A stretch of DNA of 64,000 nt, from NCBI RefSeq assembly GCF_900100045.1, contig NZ_FNEA01000011.1, positions 1 through 64,000 of the forward strand, read 5' to 3'. The position numbers were made by a program, and so were the translations under genes. This DNA comes from Paracoccus denitrificans (GTDB taxonomy: Bacteria; Pseudomonadota; Alphaproteobacteria; Rhodobacterales; Rhodobacteraceae). Numbering within the stretch: the first letter of the stretch is position 1; the number at the start of each line of letters is the position of its first letter. Under the pieces are notes generated by a model. The model was given only the letters and a program-made list of their open reading frames with translations. It made no database searches and was not told where the DNA came from. Of this stretch, positions 20,892 to 30,533 are shown piece after piece.

Positions 20892-22949
20892 TCAGCCCTC
20901 GATCCGGCCGAAATCCGCGATCAGCCGGCCAGCGTCGCGGATGCGCGACAGCAGGTTCAGCCGGTTGCGACGCAGGATCTGGTTGTCGCTGTTGATCTGC
21001 ACCGCCTCGAAGAAGGCGTCGATGGGCGCGCGCAGGCTGGCGATGCCTTGGGTCGCGGCCTGGAAATCCTCGAGCCGGACGGCCTCGCGGATCGCCGGTT
21101 CGGCCTTGTCGAGGGCGGCGAACAGGGTGCGTTCCTCGTCGGTCTCGGCGAATTTCGGATCGGCGCCGAAGCTGTATTCGACGCCGTCCATTTCCTCGGC
21201 CTGGGCAAGGATGTTGCCGGCGCGCTTGAGCCCTTGCAGCAGGTTGGTGCCGTCCTCGGTCTTCAGCACGTCCGAAAGCGCCGTGGCGCGATTGACCAGC
21301 AGCACCAGGTCGTCGTTGCCGGGCATCGACAGCACCGCGTCGATGATGTCGTGGCGGACGCCCTGGTCGCGCAGATGGACCTTGAGCCGGTCGTGGAAGA
21401 AGGCAAGGAGGTCGGCGGCATCGGCATCGGGCCGGGCCTTGGCAAAGGTCTGGCCCAGATTTGCGCGGACCCCGTTCACCAGCAGCAGCCGGATCACCCC
21501 CAGCGCGGCGCGGCGCAGGGCGAAGGGATCTTTCGAGCCGGTGGGCTTCTCGTCGATGGCCCAGAACCCGGTCAGCGTGTCCAGCTTGTCGGCCAGTGCC
21601 ACCGCCACTGAGACGGGCGCCGAGGGCACCGCGTCCGAGGGGCCGAGCGGCGAGTAATGGTCGCGGGCGGCATCGGCCACCGGCTCGGGCAGGCCGGCCT
21701 CCAGCGCGTAATAGCGGCCCATGATGCCTTGCAGCTCGGGGAACTCGCCGACCATGGCCGAGCGCAGGTCGAGCTTGGCGATCCTGGCCGCCTGTTCCGC
21801 CTGATCGGCATCGGCGCCGACCAGCGGCGCGATCTCGAGCGCCAATGCGGCGATGCGGGCGATGCGGTCGGCCTGGCTGCCAAGCTTGCTCTGGAACGTC
21901 ACCGAGCGCAGCCCCTCGGCCCAGTCGGCCATCCCGGCCTTCGCCTCGCGCAGGTCGTTTTCCCAGAAGAAGGCCGCGTCGGACAGGCGGGCGGCCAGCA
22001 CGCGCTGGTTGCCTTTCAGGATCGTCTCGCCATGGTCCGGGGTCTCGATATTCGCCACGGTGACGAAGCCCTCGATACGCCCGGTCTTGGGATTGCGGGC
22101 CGAGAAGAACTTCTGGTGCTCCTTCATCGAGGTTTGCAGCACCTCGGGCGGCAGCGCCAGGAAACGGTCCTCGATGGCACCCATCAGCGGCACCGGCCAT
22201 TCGACAAGGCCGGCGACTTCGGAAAGCAGGCCCTCGTCCGGCACGATCTCCCAGCCGCGGGCGAATGCGAGGTTCGCCGCCTCCTGCCGGATCGCGGCCT
22301 CGCGCTCGGCGGCGTCCAGCATGACGCGGGCGCGGCGCAGCTTGGCGGCATAGTCCTCGAAGCCCGAGACGGCGATCTCGTCGGGGGCCATGAAGCGGTG
22401 GCCGCGGGTGGTGTTGCCGGCACCGATGCCCTCGATCTCCAGCGGCACCACGCTGGCGCCGGATTCGTCCGAAAGCAGGCAGATGATGGAATGCAGCGGC
22501 CGCACCCAGCGCAGGCTGCCCGAGCCCCAGCGCATCGACTTGGGCCAGGGGAAATCGCGGATCGCACGCTCCAGCACCTCGGCGACGATCTCGGCGGCGG
22601 GGCGGCCGGGCTTCGTGACCACCGCGAACCAGACCTGGCCCTTCTTGTCGTCGCGCGCCTCCAGTTGCTCGCGCGTCAGGCCGGTCGAGCGCAGGAAGCC
22701 CTCCAGTGCCGCCTCGGGGGCGTCGGTGCGGGGGCCCTTGCGTTCCTCGCGCGTGGTGGGGCTTTGCGCGGTCAGCCCCTCGATCGCCAGCGCCAGCCGG
22801 CGCGGGGTCGAAAAGGCGCCGGCCGATTTGTAGGTCAGGCCGGCCTCGACCAGCCCGTCGGTGACGAGTTTCTTCAGATCCCCGCGGGCGCGGGCCTGCA
22901 TCCGCGCCGGGATTTCCTCCGAGAAAAGCTCGATCAGAAGGTCGGGCAT
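20892..22949 (-). CDS. glyS: Glycine-tRNA ligase, beta subunit
   Basis: The 685-residue protein begins [21 protein letters not shown], the standard GlyS N-terminus, and has the HD-like and anticodon-binding (DALR) parts in the usual order. It partners GlyQ in the alpha2beta2 bacterial enzyme. The start at 22949 is set by the conserved N-terminus and by 1-base overlap (TGATG) with the upstream gene's stop. Confidence 0.96.
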   Translation of the reverse strand: MPDLLIELFSEEIPARMQARARGDLKKLVTDGLVEAGLTYKSAGAFSTPRRLALAIEGLTAQSPTTREERKGPRTDAPEAALEGFLRSTGLTREQLEARDDKKGQVWFAVVTKPGRPAAEIVAEVLERAIRDFPWPKSMRWGSGSLRWVRPLHSIICLLSDESGASVVPLEIEGIGAGNTTRGHRFMAPDEIAVSGFEDYAAKLRRARVMLDAAEREAAIRQEAANLAFARGWEIVPDEGLLSEVAGLVEWPVPLMGAIEDRFLALPPEVLQTSMKEHQKFFSARNPKTGRIEGFVTVANIETPDHGETILKGNQRVLAARLSDAAFFWENDLREAKAGMADWAEGLRSVTFQSKLGSQADRIARIAALALEIAPLVGADADQAEQAARIAKLDLRSAMVGEFPELQGIMGRYYALEAGLPEPVADAARDHYSPLGPSDAVPSAPVSVAVALADKLDTLTGFWAIDEKPTGSKDPFALRRAALGVIRLLLVNGVRANLGQTFAKARPDADAADLLAFFHDRLKVHLRDQGVRHDIIDAVLSMPGNDDLVLLVNRATALSDVLKTEDGTNLLQGLKRAGNILAQAEEMDGVEYSFGADPKFAETDEERTLFAALDKAEPAIREAVRLEDFQAATQGIASLRAPIDAFFEAVQINSDNQILRRNRLNLLSRIRDAGRLIADFGRIEG

Positions 22950-23431
22950 CAGTCCATCACTCCGCGTTCGGGGGTCTTGTCGTTGAATTGGTGCCAGGCA
23001 AAGGCGCGGCCGTCGGGATAGACCACGATAACCCGGTCCACGTCGGGGCGGATCTCGGCCTGGCCCAGCACGGCGCGGGCCGCACCCGATTCCAGGTCGG
23101 CGGTCAGCGCCCTGGCGGAATAGCACTTGAACCAGCCCGGCCCGTTCAGCGGCGTCGCACCGGCATAGGGCGCGGCATCGGCCAGTTCGGCCGGGTCCAG
23201 CGTGAAGCAGGCGCGATAGCGGATGGGCGAGCTTGTCGCGTCGATGGCCTTGAAATCCGCGACCGCGACCGGATGGGTGGCGCCCTGCGCATCGGTGACG
23301 ACGATGTCCTGCGCGCCGCTGATCTCGTCCACCTGATCGTAGAAGCCGTAGACCTGCAGATACCAGACCGCAAGGCCGGCCATCACCGCCACCAGCACCA
23401 GCATCGAGGCGACGATCTTGCCCGAGCTCAT
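22949..23431 (-). CDS. Small single-pass membrane protein between glyQ and glyS
   Basis: The 160-residue protein has one membrane segment at residues 7-25 ([20 protein letters not shown]) and a periplasmic domain ending [18 protein letters not shown], with a pair of cysteines (CFTLDP, FKCYSA) that could form a disulfide. I believe this family (DUF6446-type) is typical of Rhodobacterales, but that needs a search. It overlaps glyQ by ATGA and glyS by TGATG, so it is translated within the glycyl-tRNA synthetase operon. A role in that enzyme is not evident. Confidence 0.85.
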   Translation of the reverse strand: MSSGKIVASMLVLVAVMAGLAVWYLQVYGFYDQVDEISGAQDIVVTDAQGATHPVAVADFKAIDATSSPIRYRACFTLDPAELADAAPYAGATPLNGPGWFKCYSARALTADLESGAARAVLGQAEIRPDVDRVIVVYPDGRAFAWHQFNDKTPERGVMD

Positions 23432-24378
23432 GCTGCGTCCTCCGCTTGCAGGGTGGCGGCCTCGGTGGTGACGAACAGGTCGGCGCAGCGTTTCGCCAGC
23501 GCGCGGACGCGGCCGATATAGGCCTGGCGTTCGGTGACCGAGATCACGCCGCGCGCGTCCAGCAGGTTGAACAGGTGGCTGGCCTTGATCGCCTGGTCAT
23601 AGGCCGGATGCGCCATCGGGATGCGCCGCCCGGCGCTGTCCGTCTCGGCCGCAGTCAGGATGCGATCGCATTCCGCCTCGGCATCCTTGAAGTGCTGCAG
23701 CAGCATCCCGGTATCGGCCTGCTCGAAGTTCCAGCGGGAATATTCCCGCTCGGCCTGGCGGAAGACGTCGCCATAGCTCAGCGGGATCGGGCTGCCGGGC
23801 GGGTTGAAGGGCATGTCCATCACATGCTCGACCCCCAGCACATACATCGCCAGACGCTCCAGGCCATAGGTCAGCTCGCCCGAGACCGGGCGGCAGTCAT
23901 GCCCGCCGACCTGCTGGAAATAGGTGAACTGGCTGACCTCCATGCCGTCGCACCAGACCTCCCACCCCAGGCCCCAGGCGCCCAGCGTCGGGCTTTCCCA
24001 GTCGTCCTCGACGAAGCGCACGTCGTGGATCATCGGGTCGAGGCCGATGGCCGCAAGACTGCCCAGGTAAAGCTCTTGCAGGTTCGGGGGCGAGGGTTTG
24101 ATGATGACCTGATACTGGTAGTAATGCTGCAAGCGGTTCGGGTTCTCGCCATAGCGGCCGTCGGTCGGACGGCGCGAGGGCTGGACATAGGCCGCGGCCC
24201 AGGGCCGGGCCCCAAGGCTGCGCAGCGTGGTCGCCGGGTGGAAGGTGCCGGCGCCGACCTCCATGTCATAGGGTTGCAGCACCGCACAGCCCTGCGCGGC
24301 CCAATAGGATTGCAGGCGCAGGATCACGTCCTGAAAGCAGACGGGTTTCGCCGTCTGATTGTCCTTTGGGCTGGTCAT
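23428..24378 (-). CDS. glyQ: Glycine-tRNA ligase, alpha subunit
   Basis: The 316-residue protein is a class II aminoacyl-tRNA synthetase alpha subunit. It contains [39 protein letters not shown] and the QHYYQYQVI motif. The start at 24378 follows AGGAAG with 5-base spacing. An upstream ATG at 24396 has no such site. It is the first gene of the glyQ-x-glyS-PPDK-like run, and divergent from the gene at 24465. Confidence 0.96.
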   Translation of the reverse strand: MTSPKDNQTAKPVCFQDVILRLQSYWAAQGCAVLQPYDMEVGAGTFHPATTLRSLGARPWAAAYVQPSRRPTDGRYGENPNRLQHYYQYQVIIKPSPPNLQELYLGSLAAIGLDPMIHDVRFVEDDWESPTLGAWGLGWEVWCDGMEVSQFTYFQQVGGHDCRPVSGELTYGLERLAMYVLGVEHVMDMPFNPPGSPIPLSYGDVFRQAEREYSRWNFEQADTGMLLQHFKDAEAECDRILTAAETDSAGRRIPMAHPAYDQAIKASHLFNLLDARGVISVTERQAYIGRVRALAKRCADLFVTTEAATLQAEDAA

Positions 24379-24464
24379 CGGGGCTTCCTTCGGCATAACT
24401 GGCAGGAAATGTCTGCCGCCTTCTAGGCAGAGGGCGGCGCAGGGTCAATGAGAGGGACATGCCC

Positions 24465-25907
24465 ATGCGGCGCTTTGCATTCGTCATCGGTGCGGCTCTG
24501 CCGCTGGCCCTTGCCACGGCGGCGCAGGCCGAGGATGTGGTGATCCGCATCGAGGCCAAGCGCGGCACCGACGCCGCCCGCGCCACCGCCGAGGGCTGGA
24601 GCACCGAGTTCCCCGATGTCGTGACCTTCCCGCTGGCCGATGGCTGGGTCGGCATCGCGCTGGGGCCGATGCCGCGCGAAGAGGCGGTCCCCCGGCTGGA
24701 GCAGCTGAAGCAGGAACGCAAGGTGCCGGGCGACAGCTTCCTGTCCGCCGCCGAGGGGCGCGAACTGACGCGCATCGGCGCAGCCGCGGGCACCACCATC
24801 CCGGCGGCAGCGGAAACGCCGGCCGGCAATGCCTCGACCTTCCCGCAGGGCGCCGCCCAAGAGCAGGCCGAGCCGGCGGCCGGCGACCTGGCTGGCGAGG
24901 ACGCACCAGCCGAACCCGAGACCGCCGCCGAGCCCGCGCCGGCACAGTTCGTCTTGCGCCTGGAATCCACCACGGACCGCGCCCGGGCCGAGGAAATGCT
25001 GGCGAAATGGCGCGAAACCCTGCCCGAAGCCGGGCTGTGGACCCTGCCGAACGGCCGGCTGGCCATCGGCTTCGGCCCGATGGACGAGGCGACCGGCACC
25101 GCCTGGCTCAAGGCGTTCAAGGATGCCGGCGCGGTGCCCAAGGACGCCTTCCTTGCGCCGGGCGAGGACATGGGAGAGATCGCGATCATCGGCAAGGTGC
25201 CGGATCTGGGCGCACCCCCTGCCCCGGACGCCGCATCGGTGCCCATGCCGCCGCTGGAGGACATCCAGCGCGCACTGCGTTGGGCCGGCCATTACGACGG
25301 CGGCATCGACGGCAAGGATGGCCCCAAGACCCGCGCCGCCATTGCCGAGGAGATCGTGCGCCTGCGCGCCTCGCCCGATACCGCGACCGCCATGGCCGAG
25401 CTGATCCGGCGGCGCGAGGCGTGGCGGGCCGAGATGGGGCTGGCCGAGTTGCGCGATGCCCATACCGGCCTTGCCCTGCCCGCGCCGATGGAAAAGCTGC
25501 AATTCGACCGTGCCGAGCGCGCGCTGTCGATCTATGGACCCAAGGACGGCTCGGGCGCGGCGCTGATCCTGTTCTCGCAGCCCGGCGGCCAGCAGGAGAT
25601 GCTGGACCTCGCCGGCCTCGTCACCGCGCTTGGCTGGGTACCGGCGCCCGAGCGCAAGGTGGAACGCGGCAGCGTCGTGCTGGATGGCAGGAACCAGACC
25701 CATATCGGCCATGCCGAGGGTCGGGTGGTCGATGGCCGCGTGCAGGGCTTCGTGCTGATCTGGCCGATCTCGGACCCCGAGGGCCAGCACCGGCTGGCGG
25801 CCGAGATCTCGGACAACCTGGCCCGCTTTGCCCCCGGCGCGGGCGAGGCGCAGCCCGAGGCGCCCGCCATCGCCCCGGCCCTCGCCCCGACCGTCGCCCA
25901 GGACTAG
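24465..25907 (+). CDS. Exported protein with two SPOR-like repeats and a peptidoglycan-binding-like segment
   Basis: The 480-residue protein has a signal peptide (residues 1-22, ATAAQA). Two similar modules of about 75 residues follow, 24-98 (VVIRIEAKRG ... WVGIALGPM ... VPGDSFL) and 161-236 (FVLRLESTTD ... LAIGFGPM ... VPKDAFL), joined by a Pro/Ala/Glu-rich linker. They look like diverged SPOR domains. Residues 264-300 (LEDIQRALRWAGHYDGGIDG) match a peptidoglycan-binding helix bundle, and a further C-terminal domain is unrecognised. The start at 24465 is favoured because GAGGGA lies 7 bases upstream. The nearby ATG at 24459 is too close. It probably acts in the periplasm at the cell wall. 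Confidence 0.85.
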   Translation: MRRFAFVIGAALPLALATAAQAEDVVIRIEAKRGTDAARATAEGWSTEFPDVVTFPLADGWVGIALGPMPREEAVPRLEQLKQERKVPGDSFLSAAEGRELTRIGAAAGTTIPAAAETPAGNASTFPQGAAQEQAEPAAGDLAGEDAPAEPETAAEPAPAQFVLRLESTTDRARAEEMLAKWRETLPEAGLWTLPNGRLAIGFGPMDEATGTAWLKAFKDAGAVPKDAFLAPGEDMGEIAIIGKVPDLGAPPAPDAASVPMPPLEDIQRALRWAGHYDGGIDGKDGPKTRAAIAEEIVRLRASPDTATAMAELIRRREAWRAEMGLAELRDAHTGLALPAPMEKLQFDRAERALSIYGPKDGSGAALILFSQPGGQQEMLDLAGLVTALGWVPAPERKVERGSVVLDGRNQTHIGHAEGRVVDGRVQGFVLIWPISDPEGQHRLAAEISDNLARFAPGAGEAQPEAPAIAPALAPTVAQD

Positions 25908-27352
25908 CTGCGCCAGAACCGCGGCAGGAACAGCACCAGCACCGAGATCAGCTCCAGCCGGCCCAGATACATCCCCCAGATCATCAGCCATTTCGAGGCG
26001 GTGGGGAAATCCGTCACCGCACCCTCGGGCGTCAGTTCCGGCCCCCAGACCACGCCGACATTGGCGATCGCGGTCCAGGCCGCGGTCAGCGCCGTGCGCG
26101 GATGCAGCCCGGTCAGCGCCAGCCCGACGATCAGCAGGCCGAAGCTGAGGATGAACAGGGTAAAGAAGGCCATGACCGAATCGACCACGTCCTCCTCCAG
26201 CGGGCGGCCGCCGTAGAGCAGCGGAAACACCCGATGCGGCGACTGCATGCGCCTGAGCTGCGCCTTGACCGCCTGGAACAGCACCAGATAGCGGAACACC
26301 TTGACCGAGCACGAGGTCGAGCCGGTGCAGCCGCCGATCAGCCCGACCACGATCAGGATGACGAAGGGGAAATGCCCCCATTGCGTCACGTCGGTCGAGG
26401 CGAAGCCCGTGCCGGAAAAGGTCGAGACGACGTTGAACGTGGTCTCGCGGATCACGTCGAGGGGGTTCTTCGCCTCAAGCCACAAGAGCCGGTAGAGCAC
26501 CACCACCGCGATGGCGTAGAAGGTCCAGCGCAGATAGGCCCGGACCTGGATGTCGCGCCAGATCGGCTCGGCCGAGCCGCGGATCAGCTGCACCATGCGG
26601 ATGAAGGGGATCGAGGCCAGGATCATGAAGAAGGCGGCGGCATATTCCGCCGGCCCGATGAAGGGCGCGAAACTGGCGTCGTAATTGGAGAATCCGCCGG
26701 TCGAGCAGGTGGACAGCGCCAGCACCAGCGCGTCGAAGCCCTTCATGCCCAGCAGGATATAGACCACCATGCAGCTTGCAGTCATGGCGATATAGACCCC
26801 GGTCATCTCGCGCGCGATGTCGAAGGCGCGGGGCAGGATCTTGCCCAGGGTATCGAAGCCTTCCGAGCGAAAGAACTGCATGCCCCCGACCTTCATCGCC
26901 GGCAGGAAGATCATGGCGACGACGATGATCCCCAGGCCGCCCGCCCAGTTCAGGAAGGCCCGCCACAGATTCGTGCCCTTGGGCAGGTTGTCCAGATCGG
27001 GGAATGCCGTGGTGCCGGTGGTGGTGACGCCCGACATGGCCTCGAAATAGGCATCGGTAAAGCCGACATGCGGTGCGCCCAGCATGAACGGCAGCGCACC
27101 CGCCACCGGCACCACCAGCCACAGCATCGCAGTCAGCAGAAAGACCTGCTGGATGGTCAGCGACTTGTCCACCTGCCGGGTGGACAGCGCCACCAGCCCG
27201 CCGGCCAGCGTGGTCAGGATCCCGCATTCCAGGAAGATCAGCCAATGCGGATCGCCGTGCCACCAGTCGACCAGCATGGGCAGCGCCATCGCCGCCCCCA
27301 GCGTGACGACGACCTTGCCGACGATATTGGCCACGGGACGGATATCGATCAT
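25904..27352 (-). CDS. trkH: TrkH-type potassium transporter, membrane subunit
   Basis: The 482-residue protein has about 10-12 membrane segments and the four K+-filter regions of the Trk/Ktr family (for example MSGVTTTGTTAFP, STCSTGGFSNY, GTGFASTDVTQ, GGCTGSTSCSVKV). It imports K+ with a TrkA partner, which is not in this window. The start at 27352 follows AAGGCGG. Its stop and that of the convergent gene share the bases CTAG (25904-25907). Confidence 0.93.
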   Translation of the reverse strand: MIDIRPVANIVGKVVVTLGAAMALPMLVDWWHGDPHWLIFLECGILTTLAGGLVALSTRQVDKSLTIQQVFLLTAMLWLVVPVAGALPFMLGAPHVGFTDAYFEAMSGVTTTGTTAFPDLDNLPKGTNLWRAFLNWAGGLGIIVVAMIFLPAMKVGGMQFFRSEGFDTLGKILPRAFDIAREMTGVYIAMTASCMVVYILLGMKGFDALVLALSTCSTGGFSNYDASFAPFIGPAEYAAAFFMILASIPFIRMVQLIRGSAEPIWRDIQVRAYLRWTFYAIAVVVLYRLLWLEAKNPLDVIRETTFNVVSTFSGTGFASTDVTQWGHFPFVILIVVGLIGGCTGSTSCSVKVFRYLVLFQAVKAQLRRMQSPHRVFPLLYGGRPLEEDVVDSVMAFFTLFILSFGLLIVGLALTGLHPRTALTAAWTAIANVGVVWGPELTPEGAVTDFPTASKWLMIWGMYLGRLELISVLVLFLPRFWRS

Positions 27353-27399
27353 GCCGCCTTGCTTGCCCCGCCGCCCTGCAAGCGTCAAGCGCGCGACGC

Positions 27400-27428
27400 T
27401 TGCGCGAGCCCGCGCCAACCCCTATAGA
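27400..27428 (+). promoter_or_regulatory. tRNA-Gly promoter
   Basis: TTGCGC (27400-27405), 17 bases, TATAGA (27423-27428), then the tRNA begins 10 bases later. Spacing and sequence fit a vegetative sigma-70-type promoter. Confidence 0.7.
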
Positions 27429-27438
27429 AAGGCGCAAC

Positions 27439-27512
27439 GCGGGTGTAGCTCAATGGTAGAGCAGCAGCCTTCCAAGCTGAATACGTGGGTTCGATTCCCA
27501 TCACCCGCTCCA
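27439..27512 (+). tRNA. tRNA-Gly(UCC)
   Basis: The 74 bases include an encoded CCA end (27510-27512). The acceptor stem is GCGGGTG paired with CACCCGC and the discriminator is T. The D arm is GCTC/GAGC, the anticodon loop CTTCCAA gives anticodon TCC, and the T arm is GTGGG-TTCGATT-CCCAT. The 27-43 pair in the anticodon stem is G-A, which also occurs in related tRNAs. Confidence 0.97.
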
Positions 27513-27552
27513 TCCTTTCCCCTGCACGCCGCACCCGCCCGCCCGAAACCGG

Positions 27553-27584
27553 CTTTTTCCGTTTACCAAATACCCCGGGGGGAG
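27553..27584 (-). repeat. Dispersed repeat, copy 4
   Basis: Read on the minus strand, the unit contains GGGGTATTTGGTAAACGG, matching the core of copies at 35612 and 38515. A hairpin, GGGGGC (27622-27627) with GCCCCC (27631-27636), lies 37 bases away. It sits downstream of the tRNA in the same orientation relative to the upstream gene as copies 1 and 2. The remainder of 27513-27727 holds no gene. Confidence 0.6.
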
Positions 27585-27727
27585 CGTCTCGGGCGCCCCG
27601 CCCAGGGGCGCATGAGGCGCGGGGGGCAGAGCCCCCTGCCGCCGCGCCCTTCCGTTCCCGCCCGCCAGGCCCTATATCCTGCGGGCAAGCCGCCCGACCA
27701 ACCGCCCGACGCGCCGAAAGGAAGCCC

Positions 27728-27811
27728 ATGTCCCAGAAAGCGATGCAGCGCCTGTCCTTCTTTCTGCTGATGGGCCTGACGCTCTATGCCTCCTTCCTGG
27801 GCGCGGGCTGA
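27728..27811 (+). CDS. 27-residue single-pass membrane peptide
   Basis: The ATG at 27728 follows AAGGAAG with good spacing and opens a 28-codon frame: MSQKAMQRLSFFLLMGLTLY with a short tail. Residues 8-25 form one hydrophobic helix. It ends 11 bases before the next gene, which uses GAAGGGGG right after this stop. Small hydrophobic peptides of this kind are often missed in annotation. Its function is unknown, though expression with the XpaC-like gene is likely. Confidence 0.6.
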   Translation: MSQKAMQRLSFFLLMGLTLYASFLGAG

Positions 27812-27822
27812 AGGGGGCGGCG

Positions 27823-28797
27823 ATGGCAAAGCGTTTCGGCGGCCGTTTCTCGCCCCAGCCCCGGTTGGACGGAACCGACCCGCGCCCGCCCGCGCGTCCC
27901 GCACCGGGCGAGATCCGGCATCCGCTGGAATCGCGCACCCGCTGGGTCACCATCATGGCGATCCCCTTCCTCATCAGCGCCTTCTGGCAGGATCCGGCCG
28001 GACTTGCCCTGCATCTGATCGCCTTCGGCAGCATCGCCTCGGGCATGTGGATGACGCGCGAGGGATTGCAGGCCGAAGCCGCCTATGACGCCCGCCGCAT
28101 CGCGCGTCGCCCGGCGATCCCGCGCAAGCTGTTCGGCGGCATCCTGACCGGGCTCGGCCTTGCCATCGGCTCCTATGTCCCGGGCGCCGAGGCCGGTGCC
28201 GGGGTGATCGGCGTCGCCGGCGCCATGCTGCACTGGCTGGCCTTCGGCAGCGACCCGATGCGCGACAAGGGCATGGAGGGCATCGACGGCGTCCGTCAGG
28301 ACCGCGCCCAGCGCATCGTCGCCGAGGGCGAGGCGCATCTGAAGGCCATGCAGGACGCCATCCTGCGCACCGGCGACCGCCGGCTCGAGGCCCGCGTGGG
28401 CATGTTCGCTGCCGCCGCGCGCGAACTTTTCGCCCATGTCGAGGACAATCCCGACAATATTGCCGCCCTGCGCCGCTATCTCAGCGTCTATCTGCAGGGC
28501 GCGCGCGATGCGACGGTCAAGTTCGCCGATCTCTATGCCCAGACCCGCGACCCGCGCGCCCGCCAGGATTACGAGACGCTGCTGAACGACCTGGAAGGCG
28601 AATTCGCCGCCCGTCGCGCCAAGCTGCTGGAGGGCGGCCGCTCGGATCTGGACATCGAGATCAGCGTGCTGCGCGACCGGCTGGCGCGCGAGGGGGTGCG
28701 ACCTCAACCCACGCCCTCCGAGCCCGCCGAATTGCAGCGCCCGATGACCCTCGACGACCTGCTGATCCCGCGCGAATCCGAAAAGCCGCGCCGCTAG
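27823..28797 (+). CDS. XpaC-like membrane protein (5-bromo-4-chloroindolyl phosphate hydrolysis family)
   Basis: The 324-residue protein has an N-terminal pair of membrane segments (about residues 47-75 and 100-140). A soluble, helical region follows (MRDKGMEGIDGVRQDRAQRIVAEGEAHL and onward) ending in charged repeats with SDLDIEISVLRDRLARE and a C-terminal MTLDDLLIP tail. This pattern resembles XpaC proteins, which often neighbour tellurite-resistance TelA genes. No telA is here. The molecular role of the family is unclear. It precedes truA by 3 bases. Confidence 0.65.
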   Translation: MAKRFGGRFSPQPRLDGTDPRPPARPAPGEIRHPLESRTRWVTIMAIPFLISAFWQDPAGLALHLIAFGSIASGMWMTREGLQAEAAYDARRIARRPAIPRKLFGGILTGLGLAIGSYVPGAEAGAGVIGVAGAMLHWLAFGSDPMRDKGMEGIDGVRQDRAQRIVAEGEAHLKAMQDAILRTGDRRLEARVGMFAAAARELFAHVEDNPDNIAALRRYLSVYLQGARDATVKFADLYAQTRDPRARQDYETLLNDLEGEFAARRAKLLEGGRSDLDIEISVLRDRLAREGVRPQPTPSEPAELQRPMTLDDLLIPRESEKPRR

Positions 28798-28800
28798 ACC

Positions 28801-29586
28801 ATGCCCCGTTTCGCCTTGTTGATCGAATATGACGGCAGCCCCTTTGCCGGCTGGCAGGCCCAGGCCGAGCGGCCCAGCGTGCAAAGCACCATCGAGGCGG
28901 CGCTCGGCCGGCTCGACCCCGGCTTCGCTGCCGGCGCGCGGATCGCGGCAGCCGGGCGCACCGACGCCGGCGTGCATGCCACCGGCCAGGTCGCCCATGC
29001 CGATCTGGCGCGCGACTGGGATCCGTTCCGGCTGTCCGAGGCGCTGAACTGGCATCTCAAGCCCGCCCCCGTCGCCATCCTGGCCGCGGCGCGGGTGGCG
29101 GACGATTTCCACGCCCGCTTCTCGGCGCATGAGCGGCGCTATCTGTTCCGGCTGGTCGCCCGCCGTGCGCCGCTGACCCATGATCGCGGCCGCGCCTGGC
29201 AGGTGCCGCATCGGCTGGACCTAGCGGCCATGCGCGCAGGCGCGGCGCATCTGCTGGGCCGGCACGATTTCACCACCTTCCGCTCGACCATGTGCCAGGC
29301 GAACAGCCCGGTAAAGACGCTGGACGAGTTGACCATCGACGAGGCCGAGATCCCGCAGGGCCGCGAATACCGCTTTTTCCTGCGGGCGCGGTCCTTCCTG
29401 CACAATCAGGTGCGCTCGATCGTCGGCACGCTGGAGCGGGTCGGCGCCGGCGCCTGGCCGCCCGGGCGCGTGGCCGAGGCGCTGGCCGCATGCGACCGCG
29501 CCGCCTGCGGGCCGGTCTGCCCGCCGCAGGGGCTTTACCTGACCGGCGTGGGCTACGAGACCCCGCCCTTCTCCGACAGCCGCTGA
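28801..29586 (+). CDS. truA: tRNA pseudouridine(38-40) synthase
   Basis: The 261-residue protein has the TruA catalytic motif [11 protein letters not shown] with the catalytic aspartate, the start [10 protein letters not shown] and the C-terminal [13 protein letters not shown]. It converts uridines 38-40 in the anticodon stem-loop of many tRNAs. It starts 3 bases after the preceding stop. Confidence 0.96.
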   Translation: MPRFALLIEYDGSPFAGWQAQAERPSVQSTIEAALGRLDPGFAAGARIAAAGRTDAGVHATGQVAHADLARDWDPFRLSEALNWHLKPAPVAILAAARVADDFHARFSAHERRYLFRLVARRAPLTHDRGRAWQVPHRLDLAAMRAGAAHLLGRHDFTTFRSTMCQANSPVKTLDELTIDEAEIPQGREYRFFLRARSFLHNQVRSIVGTLERVGAGAWPPGRVAEALAACDRAACGPVCPPQGLYLTGVGYETPPFSDSR

Positions 29587-29783
29587 TCCGGCACCCGCGC
29601 GCGGCGCAGGCATGGCCTGGCAGATAGCCGACGGGATGGCGCTATCGTCGCCGGCGCCTTACGCCCTACGTCTTGCGCGTTCCCGTTTCCGTGCCGACTG
29701 CACTGGCAAGCCTATGGACCAAGCAGCGGCCTGCCGCCGGAACGCGGGCGGCGGGTGAAATGGGATGCGGAAAACAGCCGGTC

Positions 29784-30533
29784 CTACTTGCGGCCGCGCC
29801 GGCGGGGCCGCTCGTCCTTGTAAAGCACCGTCAGGACGGTGCGCCAGATGATCCACAGATCCAGCGCCAGCGTCCGGTTCCTCTGATAGATCAGGTCGAT
29901 CTTCAGCTTGGTCGGCAGGCAGCGCCCGGCATAGGCGGCCTCGGTCGCCTCGGCGCTCTTGCAGCGGCGCAGGATGCGGTCCTCGTGGCGATGATAGATC
30001 AGCGTCGCAAGGCCGGTGACGCCGGGACGGCTTTTCAGCACCTGGCCATAGACGGTGGGATAGCGTTCGACATATTCGCGGATGGTCGGGCGCGGGCCGA
30101 CGAAGCTCATGTCGCCCTTGAGGATGTTGAACAGCTGCGGCAATTCGTCGATGCGCGTGCGGCGCATGAAATGGCCCAGCGGCGTGATGCGCCATGCCTT
30201 GTGCGCGCCGGTGACGCCGAAATCGCCCTCTTGCCGCAGCATGGTGCGGAACTTGAGATGGGTGAAGGTCCGCCCCGGCGCGACCATGCGCGGCGCGGCG
30301 TAAAAGATCGGCCGTCCCTGCACGATCAGCAGGATCAGGGCAAAGACCGCCATGACGATGGACAGCGGCACCAGCAGGACCAACGCCAGGACGATGTCGA
30401 ACAACCGCTTCGACAGGGGCATGGTCGCCACACGGGTCGCATGCACCTCGCCCTTGAACCACGACATCTCGGGCTGGGGCAATGTGGCGAACCGTGCGAT
30501 ATCGGCCTTTTCCCAATCTTGGTGAATCGTCAC
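29784..30533 (-). CDS. Bacterial sugar transferase (undecaprenyl-phosphate sugar-1-phosphate transferase type)
   Basis: The 249-residue protein has an N-terminal membrane anchor (KRLFDIVLALVLLVPLSIVMAVFAL, about residues 40-68) and then the transferase domain with FTHLKFRTM, TRIDELPQLFNILKGDMSFVGPRP and SRPGVTGLATL. These enzymes start exopolysaccharide or O-antigen repeat units on lipid carrier. The reading frame begins with GTG at 30533. An internal ATG is possible. No glycan cluster surrounds it, so the product is unknown. The 29587-29783 gap shows nothing clear. Confidence 0.93.
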   Translation of the reverse strand: MTIHQDWEKADIARFATLPQPEMSWFKGEVHATRVATMPLSKRLFDIVLALVLLVPLSIVMAVFALILLIVQGRPIFYAAPRMVAPGRTFTHLKFRTMLRQEGDFGVTGAHKAWRITPLGHFMRRTRIDELPQLFNILKGDMSFVGPRPTIREYVERYPTVYGQVLKSRPGVTGLATLIYHRHEDRILRRCKSAEATEAAYAGRCLPTKLKIDLIYQRNRTLALDLWIIWRTVLTVLYKDERPRRRGRK

